Shown here: positions 28,096 to 38,130 of the stretch, one piece after another
How positions within the stretch are numbered: position 1 is the stretch's first letter
Layout of the letters: each line of letters opens with the position of its first letter
Source of the DNA: Chitinophaga rhizophila
GTDB lineage: Bacteria; Bacteroidota; Bacteroidia; Chitinophagales; Chitinophagaceae
Length of the DNA stretch: 64,000 nt
Reading direction: 5' to 3'
Assembly: GCF_019492185.1 (NCBI RefSeq)
Contig: NZ_JAICCF010000004.1
Span: forward strand, 868,001 to 932,000
Position numbers and translations under genes: made by a program
The notes under the pieces: model-generated
Told to the model about the DNA's origin: nothing
Seen by the model: the letters and a program-made list of their open reading frames with translations, nothing else
The model's database searches: none

Positions 28096-31000
28096 ATGAA
28101 TTATTTAATTCATACCGGGGATGTTTTATCCCATATCGGCCAAAAAATCCGATATTCAAGGGGACAAGTGTTCAAATGCATTATTCTAATGAAGGTATTT
28201 TTACTCTTTCTTTGCATAAGTCTGCAAGTATCAGCTATTGCTACAGCCCAACAGGTGTCCCTGAATGTCAAGAATGCCAGAATCGCCAGTGTACTCGATC
28301 TTATTCAACGCCAGACCGGCTATGACTATGCCTTTGCCAAAGGCACCGACCTCAAAACTGCGAAACCAGTCACCCTCTCCCTCAAATCAGCCTCTATCGA
28401 AACAACTGTACACAACTTATTTAGCACTCAGCCATTTGACTATCAGATTGACCATGCCTTGAAGATGATTGTAATTCAGTCAAAGAAACATAGTAAGACA
28501 TCAGTTGAAACCGTTAGTATTCGAAACGATGATGCTTCACAGATTACTTTAACAGGTGTCGTGCGGGACAAATCAGGCAATCCCTTACCTGGAGCAACTG
28601 TACTTATAAAGGGTACAAATCTTGGCGCCGTCACCAGTTCTGACGGTAGGTTTCAGATTCCTGATGCTCCGGAAAGTGGCATATTGATCGTCCGCATGAT
28701 CGGAAAAATCAGCCGGCAGGTTTCTTATAGAAATGGAATATTGGAACAAGTAATATTGAATGATGCTGAGGCGAATCTTGAAGAAATACAAATAATCGCT
28801 TACGGCCAGGTGGAAAAGAAATACGGGACAAGCAACCAAGGCACGATCACTGGCGAACAAATTGCAAGGCAACCAGTAAGCAATCCCTTGTTAGCAATGC
28901 AAGGAGTAGTTCCCGGCCTATTTATCCAGCAAACAACAGGGCAAACCGTCGGGCGTGTAGGTGTCTTGGTTCAGGGCTTAAATACGTTACGATCAGGTGC
29001 AGAACCATTTTATGTCATAGACGGGGTGCCATTTTCACCAAATTTCACATCTAATTCGTTGGCAGGAAATCAAATTGCTCAAAATGTCATTGGGGCCAAT
29101 ACGTCAAGCGGCGGGAGTACATTCAACTTCATCAACCCCGCAGATATTGAAAGTGTTACAATCCTTAAAGATGCCGACGCTACTGCTATTTATGGCTCAC
29201 GTGCCGCCAATGGAGCTATTTTGATAACTACCAAAAAGGGCAAGCCAGGAAAAACTAAAGTGGACCTAAATTTTCAATCTGGTTGGGGCAAAGTCACCAG
29301 GAGACCAGATTTTTTGAATACTGCACAGTACCTTGAGCTAAGAAAAGAAGGTTATAGAAACTCCGGAGAAGAAGTTCCGACGACTGAAAGTAATCCTGAC
29401 TATTCTAACTTTCCATTAACAGTCTGGGACCAAACTAAATATACAGACTGGTGGAAAGAGCTTGTAGGTGGGACCGCTAACTATACCAATTACCAAGCTA
29501 ATGTATCGGGTGGTTCAGACCTAACGACATTTATTGCTGGCGCGGGGTATTCGAAACAGACAACTGTGTATCCTAATGACCTAGGAGATAACAAGTATAA
29601 CGTCAGTCTTGCAGTAAACACTAGGTCTGAGAACAGGAAGTTCAATTTTATGTTGAAATGCTCGTTTCTTCAGGATAAAAATACATTGAACGGGGTAGAC
29701 CTAGCCTCCGCTGTGTTACAACTTGCACCAAACGCACCAGATCTTTTTAATCCTGATGGTTCATTAAATTGGGGGCCATTTCCAAAAGATCCTTCTCAAT
29801 ATAGTTTCGAAAACCCGCTGCGGGATATCTATAATGAATATCATAGTACGAGCAATAATCTGCTCAGTAATGGTTTGATAAGTTACGAAATTATTCCGGG
29901 CCTTACGATAAAATCGTCCTTCGGCTATAATATGATCTTCGGAAATGAAATGATACTTCGCAAATTTGAATCTTACCGGCCGGACGCAGTAGGAGTTACT
30001 TCCAGCTCAACGTTCCAAAACAGAAACATTACATCCTATATAGCAGAGCCACAAATCACCTATAACAAACTAACAGCATTTGGGGTAATAGACTTTCTGG
30101 TGGGAACGAGCTTTCAACAAACGAACACAAAATACGACGGTTTTGACGCTTTCGGCTACAACAATAATAGCCAGCTTGCAGATCCAAGAGCTGCTTCAAG
30201 CGTCATTCCACTGATCGGACAACAGAACCTTTATAAATATAACGCCGTGTTCGGCCGGTTCAACTATCGTTATAAAGATAGGTATATAGCTAATTTTACT
30301 GCACGCAGAGATGGTAGCAGCCGCTTTGGAAACAATAATAAATTTAACAACTTCTTTTCTGTAGGAGGTGCCTGGCTATTTTCGGAAGAAGCGTTTCTAA
30401 AACATGTCGTGCCATCTATATCAACAGGGAAATTGAGGGTTAACTATGGAACTACAGGCAATGATCAAATCGACGACTATTTGTACGAAAGTAGACTCGT
30501 TACCCAGCCATCTGGAATACCCTACCAAGGCGTTAGTTCCCTTGTTCCATCCCAACTTTCTAATCCGTCTTTGCAGTGGGAGGAAACAAAAAAGTTTAAT
30601 ATTGGCTTAGACTTCGGAATTTTTGATAACAGGATATCATTTAGTGTAGATTATTTTAGAAACAAGTCTTCCAACCAGTTGGTTGACTATATCCTACCCT
30701 ACATGACTGGCTTCACCACGGTAAAGAAAAACTTTAACGCAACAATTCAAAATACGGGCTTGGAGCTGTTACTCAATGCCACTGCCGTTACTAAACAGAA
30801 ATTTAACTGGAGCTTTTCCCTCAACGCTACAGTTCCTAAAAACAAATTGGTAGCCTTTCCGGGGCTAGAAGGCAGCCCATACGCGAACAATTTTGTAATA
30901 GGCCAGCCGGTAAACATTATTAAGGCTTATGAGTTTGCAGGTGTCAATCAAACATCTGGTTTGTATGAGTTTTTGACTGCAAAGGGTGAAAAGGTAAATG

Positions 31001-31515
31001 AGCCAAATTACTTCACGGACCGGACAAAACTAGTTAATACCAATCCGAAATGGTATGGTGGATTTTCAAATAGCATAACCTACGGCGGATTCTCATTAGA
31101 TTTTCTTTTACAGTATGTAAATCAGATTTCACCTAATATCAAGTACGAGAACTTCTTTCCGGGATACGGCAGCGCAAACCTTCCTGCCTATCTAATCAAC
31201 AGATGGCAAAAAGAGGGTGACATAACAGATGTTGAGAAAATCACGTCTGGTTATGCATTTACAACGGTTACAGCTAAAGACAGTGATGCGCACTATACCA
31301 ATGGCACTTATGTAAGACTTAAAAATGCATCAATTTCCTACACACTGCCATCCAGTATAGTTAAAAAAGTCGGCGTTGGAAGTGTCAGGGCATACATCCA
31401 GGGCCAGAACCTATTAACTTTTACAAGTTATGAAGGGGCAGACCCGGAAACGCATTCAATAGGTTTTCTGCCACCATTAAGAATGTATACACTAGGTTTA
31501 CAAGTTTCACTCTAA
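28096..31515 (+). CDS. SusC/RagA-type TonB-dependent outer membrane receptor
   Basis: 1139 residues. A signal segment (about 33-51, VFLLFLCISLQVSAIATAQ) follows a 30-residue leader. An STN domain (about 52-125) indicates signalling to the FecR protein upstream. A carboxypeptidase-regulatory-like domain follows (GVVRDKSGNPLPGATVLIKG, about 155-235), then a plug (IARQPVSNPLLAMQGVVPGL, later GVPF and SIYGSRAANGAILI-type text) and a C-terminal 22-strand barrel ending in GLQVSL. It imports oligomeric nutrients across the outer membrane with its SusD partner 11 nt downstream. The neighbours suggest peptides as substrate rather than glycans, but this is inference. Confidence 0.96.
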   Translation: MNYLIHTGDVLSHIGQKIRYSRGQVFKCIILMKVFLLFLCISLQVSAIATAQQVSLNVKNARIASVLDLIQRQTGYDYAFAKGTDLKTAKPVTLSLKSASIETTVHNLFSTQPFDYQIDHALKMIVIQSKKHSKTSVETVSIRNDDASQITLTGVVRDKSGNPLPGATVLIKGTNLGAVTSSDGRFQIPDAPESGILIVRMIGKISRQVSYRNGILEQVILNDAEANLEEIQIIAYGQVEKKYGTSNQGTITGEQIARQPVSNPLLAMQGVVPGLFIQQTTGQTVGRVGVLVQGLNTLRSGAEPFYVIDGVPFSPNFTSNSLAGNQIAQNVIGANTSSGGSTFNFINPADIESVTILKDADATAIYGSRAANGAILITTKKGKPGKTKVDLNFQSGWGKVTRRPDFLNTAQYLELRKEGYRNSGEEVPTTESNPDYSNFPLTVWDQTKYTDWWKELVGGTANYTNYQANVSGGSDLTTFIAGAGYSKQTTVYPNDLGDNKYNVSLAVNTRSENRKFNFMLKCSFLQDKNTLNGVDLASAVLQLAPNAPDLFNPDGSLNWGPFPKDPSQYSFENPLRDIYNEYHSTSNNLLSNGLISYEIIPGLTIKSSFGYNMIFGNEMILRKFESYRPDAVGVTSSSTFQNRNITSYIAEPQITYNKLTAFGVIDFLVGTSFQQTNTKYDGFDAFGYNNNSQLADPRAASSVIPLIGQQNLYKYNAVFGRFNYRYKDRYIANFTARRDGSSRFGNNNKFNNFFSVGGAWLFSEEAFLKHVVPSISTGKLRVNYGTTGNDQIDDYLYESRLVTQPSGIPYQGVSSLVPSQLSNPSLQWEETKKFNIGLDFGIFDNRISFSVDYFRNKSSNQLVDYILPYMTGFTTVKKNFNATIQNTGLELLLNATAVTKQKFNWSFSLNATVPKNKLVAFPGLEGSPYANNFVIGQPVNIIKAYEFAGVNQTSGLYEFLTAKGEKVNEPNYFTDRTKLVNTNPKWYGGFSNSITYGGFSLDFLLQYVNQISPNIKYENFFPGYGSANLPAYLINRWQKEGDITDVEKITSGYAFTTVTAKDSDAHYTNGTYVRLKNASISYTLPSSIVKKVGVGSVRAYIQGQNLLTFTSYEGADPETHSIGFLPPLRMYTLGLQVSL

Positions 31516-31526
31516 CAGATTACAAC

Positions 31527-33032
31527 ATGAAAAATACATTCATAACGAAAACTTTGTCAAAGTGTATTGTACTACTGAGTATGCTGGCTTTTGGCATCAC
31601 TATATTAGCAGGGTGCAAAAAATACATCACAGTAGATACGCCGCCAACAAGCGTAAGTACACAGAGTGCTTTCAAAAACAATGCGGCAGCCATTCAGTTT
31701 GTTACTGCCTTATACGCCAACATGAGTGGAGCAAATGGCAATGGCTCCTACGTATCCACCAGCATTCTACCTGAACTGTCTGCCGACAACTTGTCCTTAT
31801 ACGACAAGAATATGTTTCGTTATACAGACTACTACAAAAATTCGCTGGAAGCGCAATACCTTACCTCCGGTGAACAAGATACCTATTGGGTGATAAATTA
31901 CAAGCAACTGTACACGATCAATGTTGCAATTGAGCAGTTAATAGAAAATCGGTATCTAACACCAGCGGTGGCCAAACGCCTACTAGGCGAGGCCTACTTC
32001 ATGAGAGCATTCTACTATTTCTATTTAATTAACTTTTTTGGTGATGTACCGCTGGTGCTAACCAGTGATTATGAAAGGAACGGTTCTTTGTCAAAAACTT
32101 CGCAAACAGAAAGTTATAAGCAGATAGAAACCGACCTTTCAGCCGCGGAAACCTTGCTGGATACGAAATATGTCTCAGCAGACGTACTAACAACAACTGC
32201 CGAGCGCCTGCGCCCCAATCTGTCAGCTGTCAATGCACTTCAAGCAAGGGTTTTCTTATATCAGAAAAAATATACTCAGGCCGAGACAGCGGCAAGTAAA
32301 GTAATTGATCAACCGGCTTATGCCCTCACCGACCCTGCATCTGTTTTTTTAAAAAATAGTACAGAAACGATTTGGGCATTACAATCGGTAAATGTAGGAT
32401 ACAATACCTACGAGGGAAGCATATTCAACCTTCCCCCATCAGGTCCGAATGGCAATCTTTTCGGGGGCTATCCCTTCTTCGCATCCAGTTCTCTTGTCGG
32501 CAGTTTTAAGCCGGGAGACGCCCGCAAAACTGAATGGTTGGGAGTAGTCAAAGCGAACAATCGCGACTATTACTATCCTAAAAAATATAAGATACCTTTT
32601 ATTGCGAACTCAAAAGATTTGCAGGAATATGAAATCGTGCTACGGCTGGCTGAATTGTATTTAATACGTGCAGAAGCCAGAAATGAACAAAGTAACACAA
32701 TTGATGCAGTGTCTGATCTCAACGCACTTAGGGTTAAACGCAGAGAAACCGGCTCAGGAACAGTTGAAAACCCTCTGCCTGACCTATCCGCGACACTAAC
32801 GCAAACGCAGCTAAGGGAATTGATATTGGAGGAGCGCCGCCACGAATTGTTTACCGAAGGTGGCCACCGGTGGTTTGATCTTCGCAGATCTGGTACAATT
32901 GACAAGGTGATGGCAATAGAAGAAGTCGAGAAAGGCGGTACATGGGAAAGTTATAAGATCTATTATCCTATTCCCAGGTATGACTTAATGTCTAATAAAT
33001 CGTTAATCCAGACACCCGGATATTCTAACTAA
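31527..33032 (+). CDS. SusD/RagB-type nutrient-binding lipoprotein
   Basis: 501 residues with a lipoprotein signal and lipobox (ILAGC, Cys30). The SusD fold shows LLGEAYFMRAFYYFYLINFF (TPR-like helices near 150), LRLAELYLIRAEARN near 372, and the C-terminal EERRHELFTEGGHRWFDLRR. It caps the SusC pore at the cell surface and captures the ligand. Directly downstream of SusC, 11 nt apart. Confidence 0.96.
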   Translation: MKNTFITKTLSKCIVLLSMLAFGITILAGCKKYITVDTPPTSVSTQSAFKNNAAAIQFVTALYANMSGANGNGSYVSTSILPELSADNLSLYDKNMFRYTDYYKNSLEAQYLTSGEQDTYWVINYKQLYTINVAIEQLIENRYLTPAVAKRLLGEAYFMRAFYYFYLINFFGDVPLVLTSDYERNGSLSKTSQTESYKQIETDLSAAETLLDTKYVSADVLTTTAERLRPNLSAVNALQARVFLYQKKYTQAETAASKVIDQPAYALTDPASVFLKNSTETIWALQSVNVGYNTYEGSIFNLPPSGPNGNLFGGYPFFASSSLVGSFKPGDARKTEWLGVVKANNRDYYYPKKYKIPFIANSKDLQEYEIVLRLAELYLIRAEARNEQSNTIDAVSDLNALRVKRRETGSGTVENPLPDLSATLTQTQLRELILEERRHELFTEGGHRWFDLRRSGTIDKVMAIEEVEKGGTWESYKIYYPIPRYDLMSNKSLIQTPGYSN

Positions 33033-33034
33033 AT

Positions 33035-33065
33035 AACGAAGGGCTGCACTGTACAGCCCTTCGTT
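33035..33065 (+). terminator. Terminator or attenuator after susD
   Basis: AACGAAGGGCTG at 33035-33046 pairs perfectly with CAGCCCTTCGTT at 33054-33065 (7-nt loop), followed by a short T-run. It lies just after the SusD stop and 19 nt before the next gene, so it probably lowers expression of the downstream genes relative to susCD. Confidence 0.75.
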
Positions 33066-33084
33066 TCCTCAATAATTAAATGTT

Positions 33085-34386
33085 ATGAAAAAGATTGTTA
33101 TTGTGCTATTGCTATCGCTTTGTACTCCGTTATTTTCCGCGGCTCAAAATGCCAAAGGTGGTTTTAGAGATTTTCCAGACTGGCAAGCGGTATTGAACGA
33201 AGCAAAAACAACAAATAAAAACATCTTCGTCGATTTTTATGCGACTTGGTGCGGTCCTTGCAAAGAAATGGATGCTACGGTTTACACAGATCCTAGAGTT
33301 TCAGGTTCACTAGATTCCAACTATATCGCTGTAAAAATACAGATGGATAGGACAAAGGAGGATAACCCGAAAATTCAATCCTGGTACCAGGAAGCTGCCT
33401 CTCTTGGCAAGAAGTATCAGATAAATGCTTTTCCAACCCTCTTATTTCTGTCTCGAAAAGGTGAATTATTAGCTATTGAAAGTGGCTTTCAATCTGCCTT
33501 GGATTTAGTTCGATTGCTTCAAGCCGCAAACGATCCTCAAAATGCTTATTACCTTCAACTCCAAAAATATCAAGACGGCAGTATTGCTTTGAAGGATTTG
33601 CTGAATCTGGCGATAACAACCAAACGATATAAGCATGATAGTCTTGCTGATGCAATGGCTAAACGCTACAAAACGGGATATTATGATCTGCTGAGTTTGG
33701 ATAGTCAATTAAATAGAAGTTTTACTGATCTTATTACGCACTTTCCTGGCACCATTAAAGAAAAAGACCGCATAGTATCTTACATGTATGCAAACCCTAA
33801 GATTTTGGATTCTACCTTCAGACCCGGCTTGTCAAACGATTATATCTCATATTTCATCCGTAGAGACATAGTTGATCCATTAATAGATGAAGCAGATCAG
33901 GAGAATCGAAAGCCCGACTGGGCGCGCATAACAAAAGAGGTAGCAAAGAAATACGGGAACCAGAAAGCTACGAATTTAGTCTTCGACAGTAAACTTGCCT
34001 GGCTCTACAAAAAGGAAGATTGGGAAAATGTAGTGAAACTAGAAATTGAGAAGGTGGAAAAGAAGGGAATACAAAATGCCGTAAAAGCAAGTTCTCTGCA
34101 AGTAAATAATCTTGTATATGACCTGATATTCAAAAAGAGTAATAATCCGGTTTATCTAAAAAAAGGACTTCAGTTTATGGAAGTCCTGCTTGAAAAGAAT
34201 CCAGCTGACCATGAAGTCATTGATACTTATGCCAACGTGTTATACAAGATAGGAAGGAAACATGAGGCCATCCAGCAGGAGAAAAAAGCACTTATCCTTG
34301 CAGAGGAAAAAAAACACGAACAAAATGTGCAAGTCTACAAAGATGTATTGAAGCTAATGCAAGAGAACAAACCAACCTGGCAGTAA
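33085..34386 (+). CDS. Exported thioredoxin-fold protein with a long helical C-terminus
   Basis: 433 residues. A signal peptide (1-20, ending FSAAQ) is followed by a thioredoxin domain (about 28-150) with the redox site W55-C56-G-P-C59 and the cis-proline segment NAFPTLLFL. The C-terminal 280 residues look like TPR-type helical repeats (EKNPADHEVIDTYANVLYKI near 370). It would act in the periplasm on disulfides. Thioredoxin-like genes often accompany susCD operons for peptides or glycoproteins in Chitinophagaceae. The first ATG gives a clean signal peptide. Confidence 0.88.
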   Translation: MKKIVIVLLLSLCTPLFSAAQNAKGGFRDFPDWQAVLNEAKTTNKNIFVDFYATWCGPCKEMDATVYTDPRVSGSLDSNYIAVKIQMDRTKEDNPKIQSWYQEAASLGKKYQINAFPTLLFLSRKGELLAIESGFQSALDLVRLLQAANDPQNAYYLQLQKYQDGSIALKDLLNLAITTKRYKHDSLADAMAKRYKTGYYDLLSLDSQLNRSFTDLITHFPGTIKEKDRIVSYMYANPKILDSTFRPGLSNDYISYFIRRDIVDPLIDEADQENRKPDWARITKEVAKKYGNQKATNLVFDSKLAWLYKKEDWENVVKLEIEKVEKKGIQNAVKASSLQVNNLVYDLIFKKSNNPVYLKKGLQFMEVLLEKNPADHEVIDTYANVLYKIGRKHEAIQQEKKALILAEEKKHEQNVQVYKDVLKLMQENKPTWQ

Positions 34387-34403
34387 TTGAACTAACTATA
34401 AAT

Positions 34404-34811
34404 ATGTTTGAAGATTCTGAAAAAAAAGAATTCTTTGCCCGATGTCAACAAAACAACTTCATCTCCGCAGAATTGAAATTATTGAATCGATTAGATCAGC
34501 TTATTGAAGTGAATTTCAAATTGCATAAAGATTGTAATTACTATGCATCCTGCCTTTCCATCAGCTTGAAGGTTCTGAATCGAATTACAATGCATAATCG
34601 AGGTTTAACAGTATTCAGTATGGTCCAGGCAAGAATTTACAAAGAAGCTGTAGCCCTATTGAGAGAATCGAGCATGTCAATCAAGCAGATCAATTATGAA
34701 TTGGGAGTAGACGATCCAGCATATTTTAGTCGCCGATTCAAAATGCTGGTAGGGTGTTCGCCTTCTGAATTTAGGAAGGTTGTTGGGGTGAAGATAATAT
34801 ACGCAGGATAG
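34404..34811 (+). CDS. Short AraC-type HTH protein
   Basis: 135 residues, essentially only an AraC DNA-binding domain: first helix-turn-helix near 45-70, second at about 90-125 (SIKQINYELGVDDPAYFSRR, then FKMLVGCSPSEFRK). The usual ligand or sensor domain is missing; the N-terminal 40 residues have no known domain. It follows the thioredoxin gene by 17 nt, so it is part of the same operon and may regulate it or the adjacent peptidase. It could also be a truncated former full-length regulator. Confidence 0.8.
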   Translation: MFEDSEKKEFFARCQQNNFISAELKLLNRLDQLIEVNFKLHKDCNYYASCLSISLKVLNRITMHNRGLTVFSMVQARIYKEAVALLRESSMSIKQINYELGVDDPAYFSRRFKMLVGCSPSEFRKVVGVKIIYAG

Positions 34812-34828
34812 AATTATCCTGCGTATAT
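34797..34828. terminator. Bidirectional terminator between convergent genes
   Basis: A 14-bp perfect stem: 34797-34810 (ATATACGCAGGATA) with 34815-34828, loop GAAT. The stop codon of the AraC-type gene lies inside it, and the convergent small exported-protein gene ends at 34836. Confidence 0.8.
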
Positions 34829-34835
34829 GTCCGAA

Positions 34836-35093
34836 CTATTCGGCAGTATAATACAACGTAGAAGTTGTACAAATGCCTGGAGTTTCTGCCAGAGGTACTG
34901 CGATAGTGGTTACTGGTGTTGGGTTTGGCCTGGTCGTAGTCGTTGCATAGCCAGGTTTAGTAAAAGTACAAGAAGTAGTACCAGCTGTAGTGAAATACAG
35001 TACTTTGGTCAATCTTGCACTTTTAAATGCCAGTGTACCACCAGCAATGGCCATCACAGCAACAGCTGCGAGCACAAATTTAGCACGTTTCAT
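34836..35093 (-). CDS. Small exported protein, DUF6520-like
   Basis: 85 residues: signal peptide (1-22, ending GGTLAF) and a 60-residue mature part rich in Thr. It is a clear paralogue of 38131-38382. Shared blocks are YFTTAGTT, a CTF plus GYATTT segment, and TIAVPLAETPGICTT followed by TLYYT. Two conserved Cys suggest a disulfide in the periplasm or on the surface. It resembles the DUF6520 proteins common in Bacteroidota, whose function is unknown. The copy pair flanks the S9 peptidase gene. Confidence 0.75.
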   Translation of the reverse strand: MKRAKFVLAAVAVMAIAGGTLAFKSARLTKVLYFTTAGTTSCTFTKPGYATTTTRPNPTPVTTIAVPLAETPGICTTSTLYYTAE

Positions 35094-35460
35094 AATGATA
35101 ACATTATAGTGTTGAAGATGGGCCTACTCTGTTCAAGGGTTTTCAGCTTCCCCCTATATTCTATTGCGCAATAAACGGGTTACAATACGCTACGAACTTA
35201 TAGTCATTGCGAGATATGAAAGCAAGTACTACAATTGGCTGGAATTAAATGAGTATTACATGATATGTTGATAATATGAACTTCCAATTAGCTTGAATAC
35301 CTTTCAGTATAAAACTAAGAAGATTGAGTTGCACATTATATGTGAGATACCCATTTTATTTAGGAGATAAAGTCTATTTGAAAGAAATATGAATTTACCA
35401 GAGATAGTCTGCGATTCTACAGCGGTCAATCTACTTAGATTAACTTAAAGATGATAGATA
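35094..35460. other. Intergenic region between divergent genes
   Basis: 367 nt between the small exported protein gene and the S9 peptidase gene; both promoters must lie here. I see no hairpin or small ORF. Confidence 0.45.
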
Positions 35461-38058
35461 ATGAAAATAAGAATATTGATACCATTAATTTTAGTAAGCA
35501 TAGCTGCATTAGCACAAAAGCCGCTGATTACAGATTCAAGTTATACCGAATGGCCTGAGATCCGATATGCGAAAATTAGCAGAGATGGACAGTTTGCTTT
35601 TTATAATGTCTTTAACCTGCCGATTGGAAATACAACTACAGTCGTTATCGCCACTGACAAATCTTGGCAATGGCAACAAACATCACTAGGTCAGTCAGAA
35701 TTTAGCACCGATTCCAAATACTTTTACACAATTCGAAATAATTATCTGGTTAAAGTCAAGCTAGGAGATTCGGCAGAAACACAAATATCAAAAACTAATA
35801 GCTTTCAGCAGTTAAGTAGTATCGATGGCGACTATCTTATTTATAGATCAGATAGCTCTCAAGCTATTGTTGTGAGCAATCAAAGAACAAAAGTTGACCT
35901 CAAAATTAATGACGTGAACGATTATAAGATCATTCCTACAAATCGAGCACTGTTATTAATGACCAAAAATGACGAAGAGAATCAGCTACAGGTGTTGAAG
36001 TGGCTCGATGTCAAATCAGGGATAGGCAAAACGATTTACCAGGGAAATCAAGTATCCAATCTGATATTTGACAAATCTGGCGAAAACATTGCATTTGCCA
36101 CCGACAGCGTTGGTACAATTAAACTGTGGCATTATAATATAAAATATAAGACTGCGAAACAGGTGCTTAATACCGGAATGGTCGGTCATGGACGTCTTAT
36201 AAAAGTAGACGACATATGGGAATTTTCGAACGACGGCAGCCGGTTGTACTTTACATTGCCAGACGCAAAACCGAGATATGTCCAGGCTCAAAATGATCCT
36301 GATGTATGGAGTTATCAGGATAAATTAATTTACCCGCAGATGAAGCAGAGGGGATTTACTCAATTTGCTGATTGGCGTAATTTGACTATGATTGATCTTC
36401 GGTCCTTAAAATTAACACAGATACTTCGGGGCAATGAACAAAAAGGACATTATAGCCATCGGCATGGGAATAATATGTTTGTCATGAAAGTGGTGGATAG
36501 CGCTGATCAAAATGTCATTTTCACAAAAGATGCTAGGACATCCTATTATCTTGTAGATGAAATCAGCAACATAAAAAAGCCAATCAAATTGTCCGCTAAA
36601 AAATCATTGTATAATATAGAGTTCTCTCCTGATAACAAATTTGTAACCTATATTGATGAAGAAACCGAAGGATACATGAGTTACGAAATTGCCACACAAA
36701 AGACCTGCTTTTTCTCAGAATCCGTGCTATCGGAATTGAAGCTCTATCAAGACAACGCTAGAGCTGCCACGTTGAGTCCGAGAGGAATAATAGGTTGGAT
36801 AAAAGGAACGAATCGAGTATTGATCATGGGTACCTATGGTATTTGGGAGCTTGATGTAAAAAACCAAATCAAACCTAGAAACCTCACAAACGTCAAACAT
36901 GATCAGGAGATTTTCTTTTCCCTATGTGATCGGTTCGAAAAGAGAATCATCGATCCCAAACAAGACATATACATTCAGGGGGTAGAGTTTGAGACAAAAA
37001 AAACCGGTGTATACAAACTAAACATCAAGAGCAGTACCTTTGATAAACTGTATGACGGCAATTTCTACTGGGGTGCCCCTTATGAGACTTTGAATATTAA
37101 TCAATATCAACGGTCTGAAAATGCAGACGCATTTTTAGTGAGGTTTGCTACTGCGCAAAAGTATCCTAACATCTTGTTTACTAAGGATTTTGTCCGTTTC
37201 GATACCCTAACCACATTTTGTCCAGAGCAAAAGTACAATTGGCTTACTTCCGAACTACACATTTACAAAGACAGTACTGGAAGGAATTGTCAAGGCATCC
37301 TATATAAGCCTGAAAATTTTGACCCGAAAAGGAAATATCCTGTCATTTTCACCTATTACCAGGACCAAGCGAAATTTCTTCATGAATACTTAAGTCCTTC
37401 GCCAGTACCGGCTGGAATAAATGTGCCCCATCTGGTAAGTAATGGGTATTTAGTGTTTCGACCGGACATCTATATCGAGGAAGGGAAGGTTGGAGCCTAT
37501 GTATTAATGAGCATAAATGCGGCAGCCGATCATCTGTCTGGATTTAATTGGGTGGATAGTAGCAAAATGGGCATCACAGGTCATAGTTTTGGTGGATATG
37601 AAACCAACTATATCATTACACATACTTCCCGTTTTGCCGCTGCCATTGCCGGTGCCGGTGTCACAAATCTAGTTTCAAACACCCTGGATTTATGGGGTGA
37701 TAAGGCGGAGAAAAGACAATATGCACGTGACGTAACCTGGATGGGTGTAGATTTCGAAGATAATCCGCAGCCCTATATAGACAATTCACCGATCTTTAAA
37801 ACAAAAAATGTAACGACTCCAGTCCTAATTTTACATAGCGAGGACGATGCTAATGTGCCTTATTATCAAGGTACACAATTCTTCACTTCACTCAGGCATC
37901 TGGGAAAAAGTGCTTGGTTGCTTTCATATAAAGATGGCGGTCATACAGTTGGCGGCCTGGAAAATCAAATTGACTATATGAAAAAAGTACAAAGCTTTTT
38001 CGATCACTACTTAAAGAACAAACCAATTCCAGCTTGGATGCAGAAACACATAGAATAG
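35461..38058 (+). CDS. Exported S9-family prolyl-oligopeptidase-like peptidase
   Basis: 865 residues with a signal peptide (1-18, ILVSIAALAQ). The N-terminal two thirds form a WD/TolB-like beta-propeller (for example YNIEFSPDNKFVTYIDEE). The C-terminal alpha/beta hydrolase has the triad S709 (GHSFGGYE), D796 (HSEDDANVPYY) and H828 (DGGHTVGG). S9 enzymes cleave short peptides, often after Pro or removing dipeptides. It would process peptides in the periplasm next to the SusCD importer. The flanking copies of a Pro- and Thr-containing exported protein are unusual and could be its substrates. Confidence 0.92.
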   Translation: MKIRILIPLILVSIAALAQKPLITDSSYTEWPEIRYAKISRDGQFAFYNVFNLPIGNTTTVVIATDKSWQWQQTSLGQSEFSTDSKYFYTIRNNYLVKVKLGDSAETQISKTNSFQQLSSIDGDYLIYRSDSSQAIVVSNQRTKVDLKINDVNDYKIIPTNRALLLMTKNDEENQLQVLKWLDVKSGIGKTIYQGNQVSNLIFDKSGENIAFATDSVGTIKLWHYNIKYKTAKQVLNTGMVGHGRLIKVDDIWEFSNDGSRLYFTLPDAKPRYVQAQNDPDVWSYQDKLIYPQMKQRGFTQFADWRNLTMIDLRSLKLTQILRGNEQKGHYSHRHGNNMFVMKVVDSADQNVIFTKDARTSYYLVDEISNIKKPIKLSAKKSLYNIEFSPDNKFVTYIDEETEGYMSYEIATQKTCFFSESVLSELKLYQDNARAATLSPRGIIGWIKGTNRVLIMGTYGIWELDVKNQIKPRNLTNVKHDQEIFFSLCDRFEKRIIDPKQDIYIQGVEFETKKTGVYKLNIKSSTFDKLYDGNFYWGAPYETLNINQYQRSENADAFLVRFATAQKYPNILFTKDFVRFDTLTTFCPEQKYNWLTSELHIYKDSTGRNCQGILYKPENFDPKRKYPVIFTYYQDQAKFLHEYLSPSPVPAGINVPHLVSNGYLVFRPDIYIEEGKVGAYVLMSINAAADHLSGFNWVDSSKMGITGHSFGGYETNYIITHTSRFAAAIAGAGVTNLVSNTLDLWGDKAEKRQYARDVTWMGVDFEDNPQPYIDNSPIFKTKNVTTPVLILHSEDDANVPYYQGTQFFTSLRHLGKSAWLLSYKDGGHTVGGLENQIDYMKKVQSFFDHYLKNKPIPAWMQKHIE

Positions 38059-38130
38059 TACTTTAGAGTTTACCAACAATAATGATTGTAAAGTTGCATG
38101 AATTGATTAGATGGACAGTGCCATTATAAT

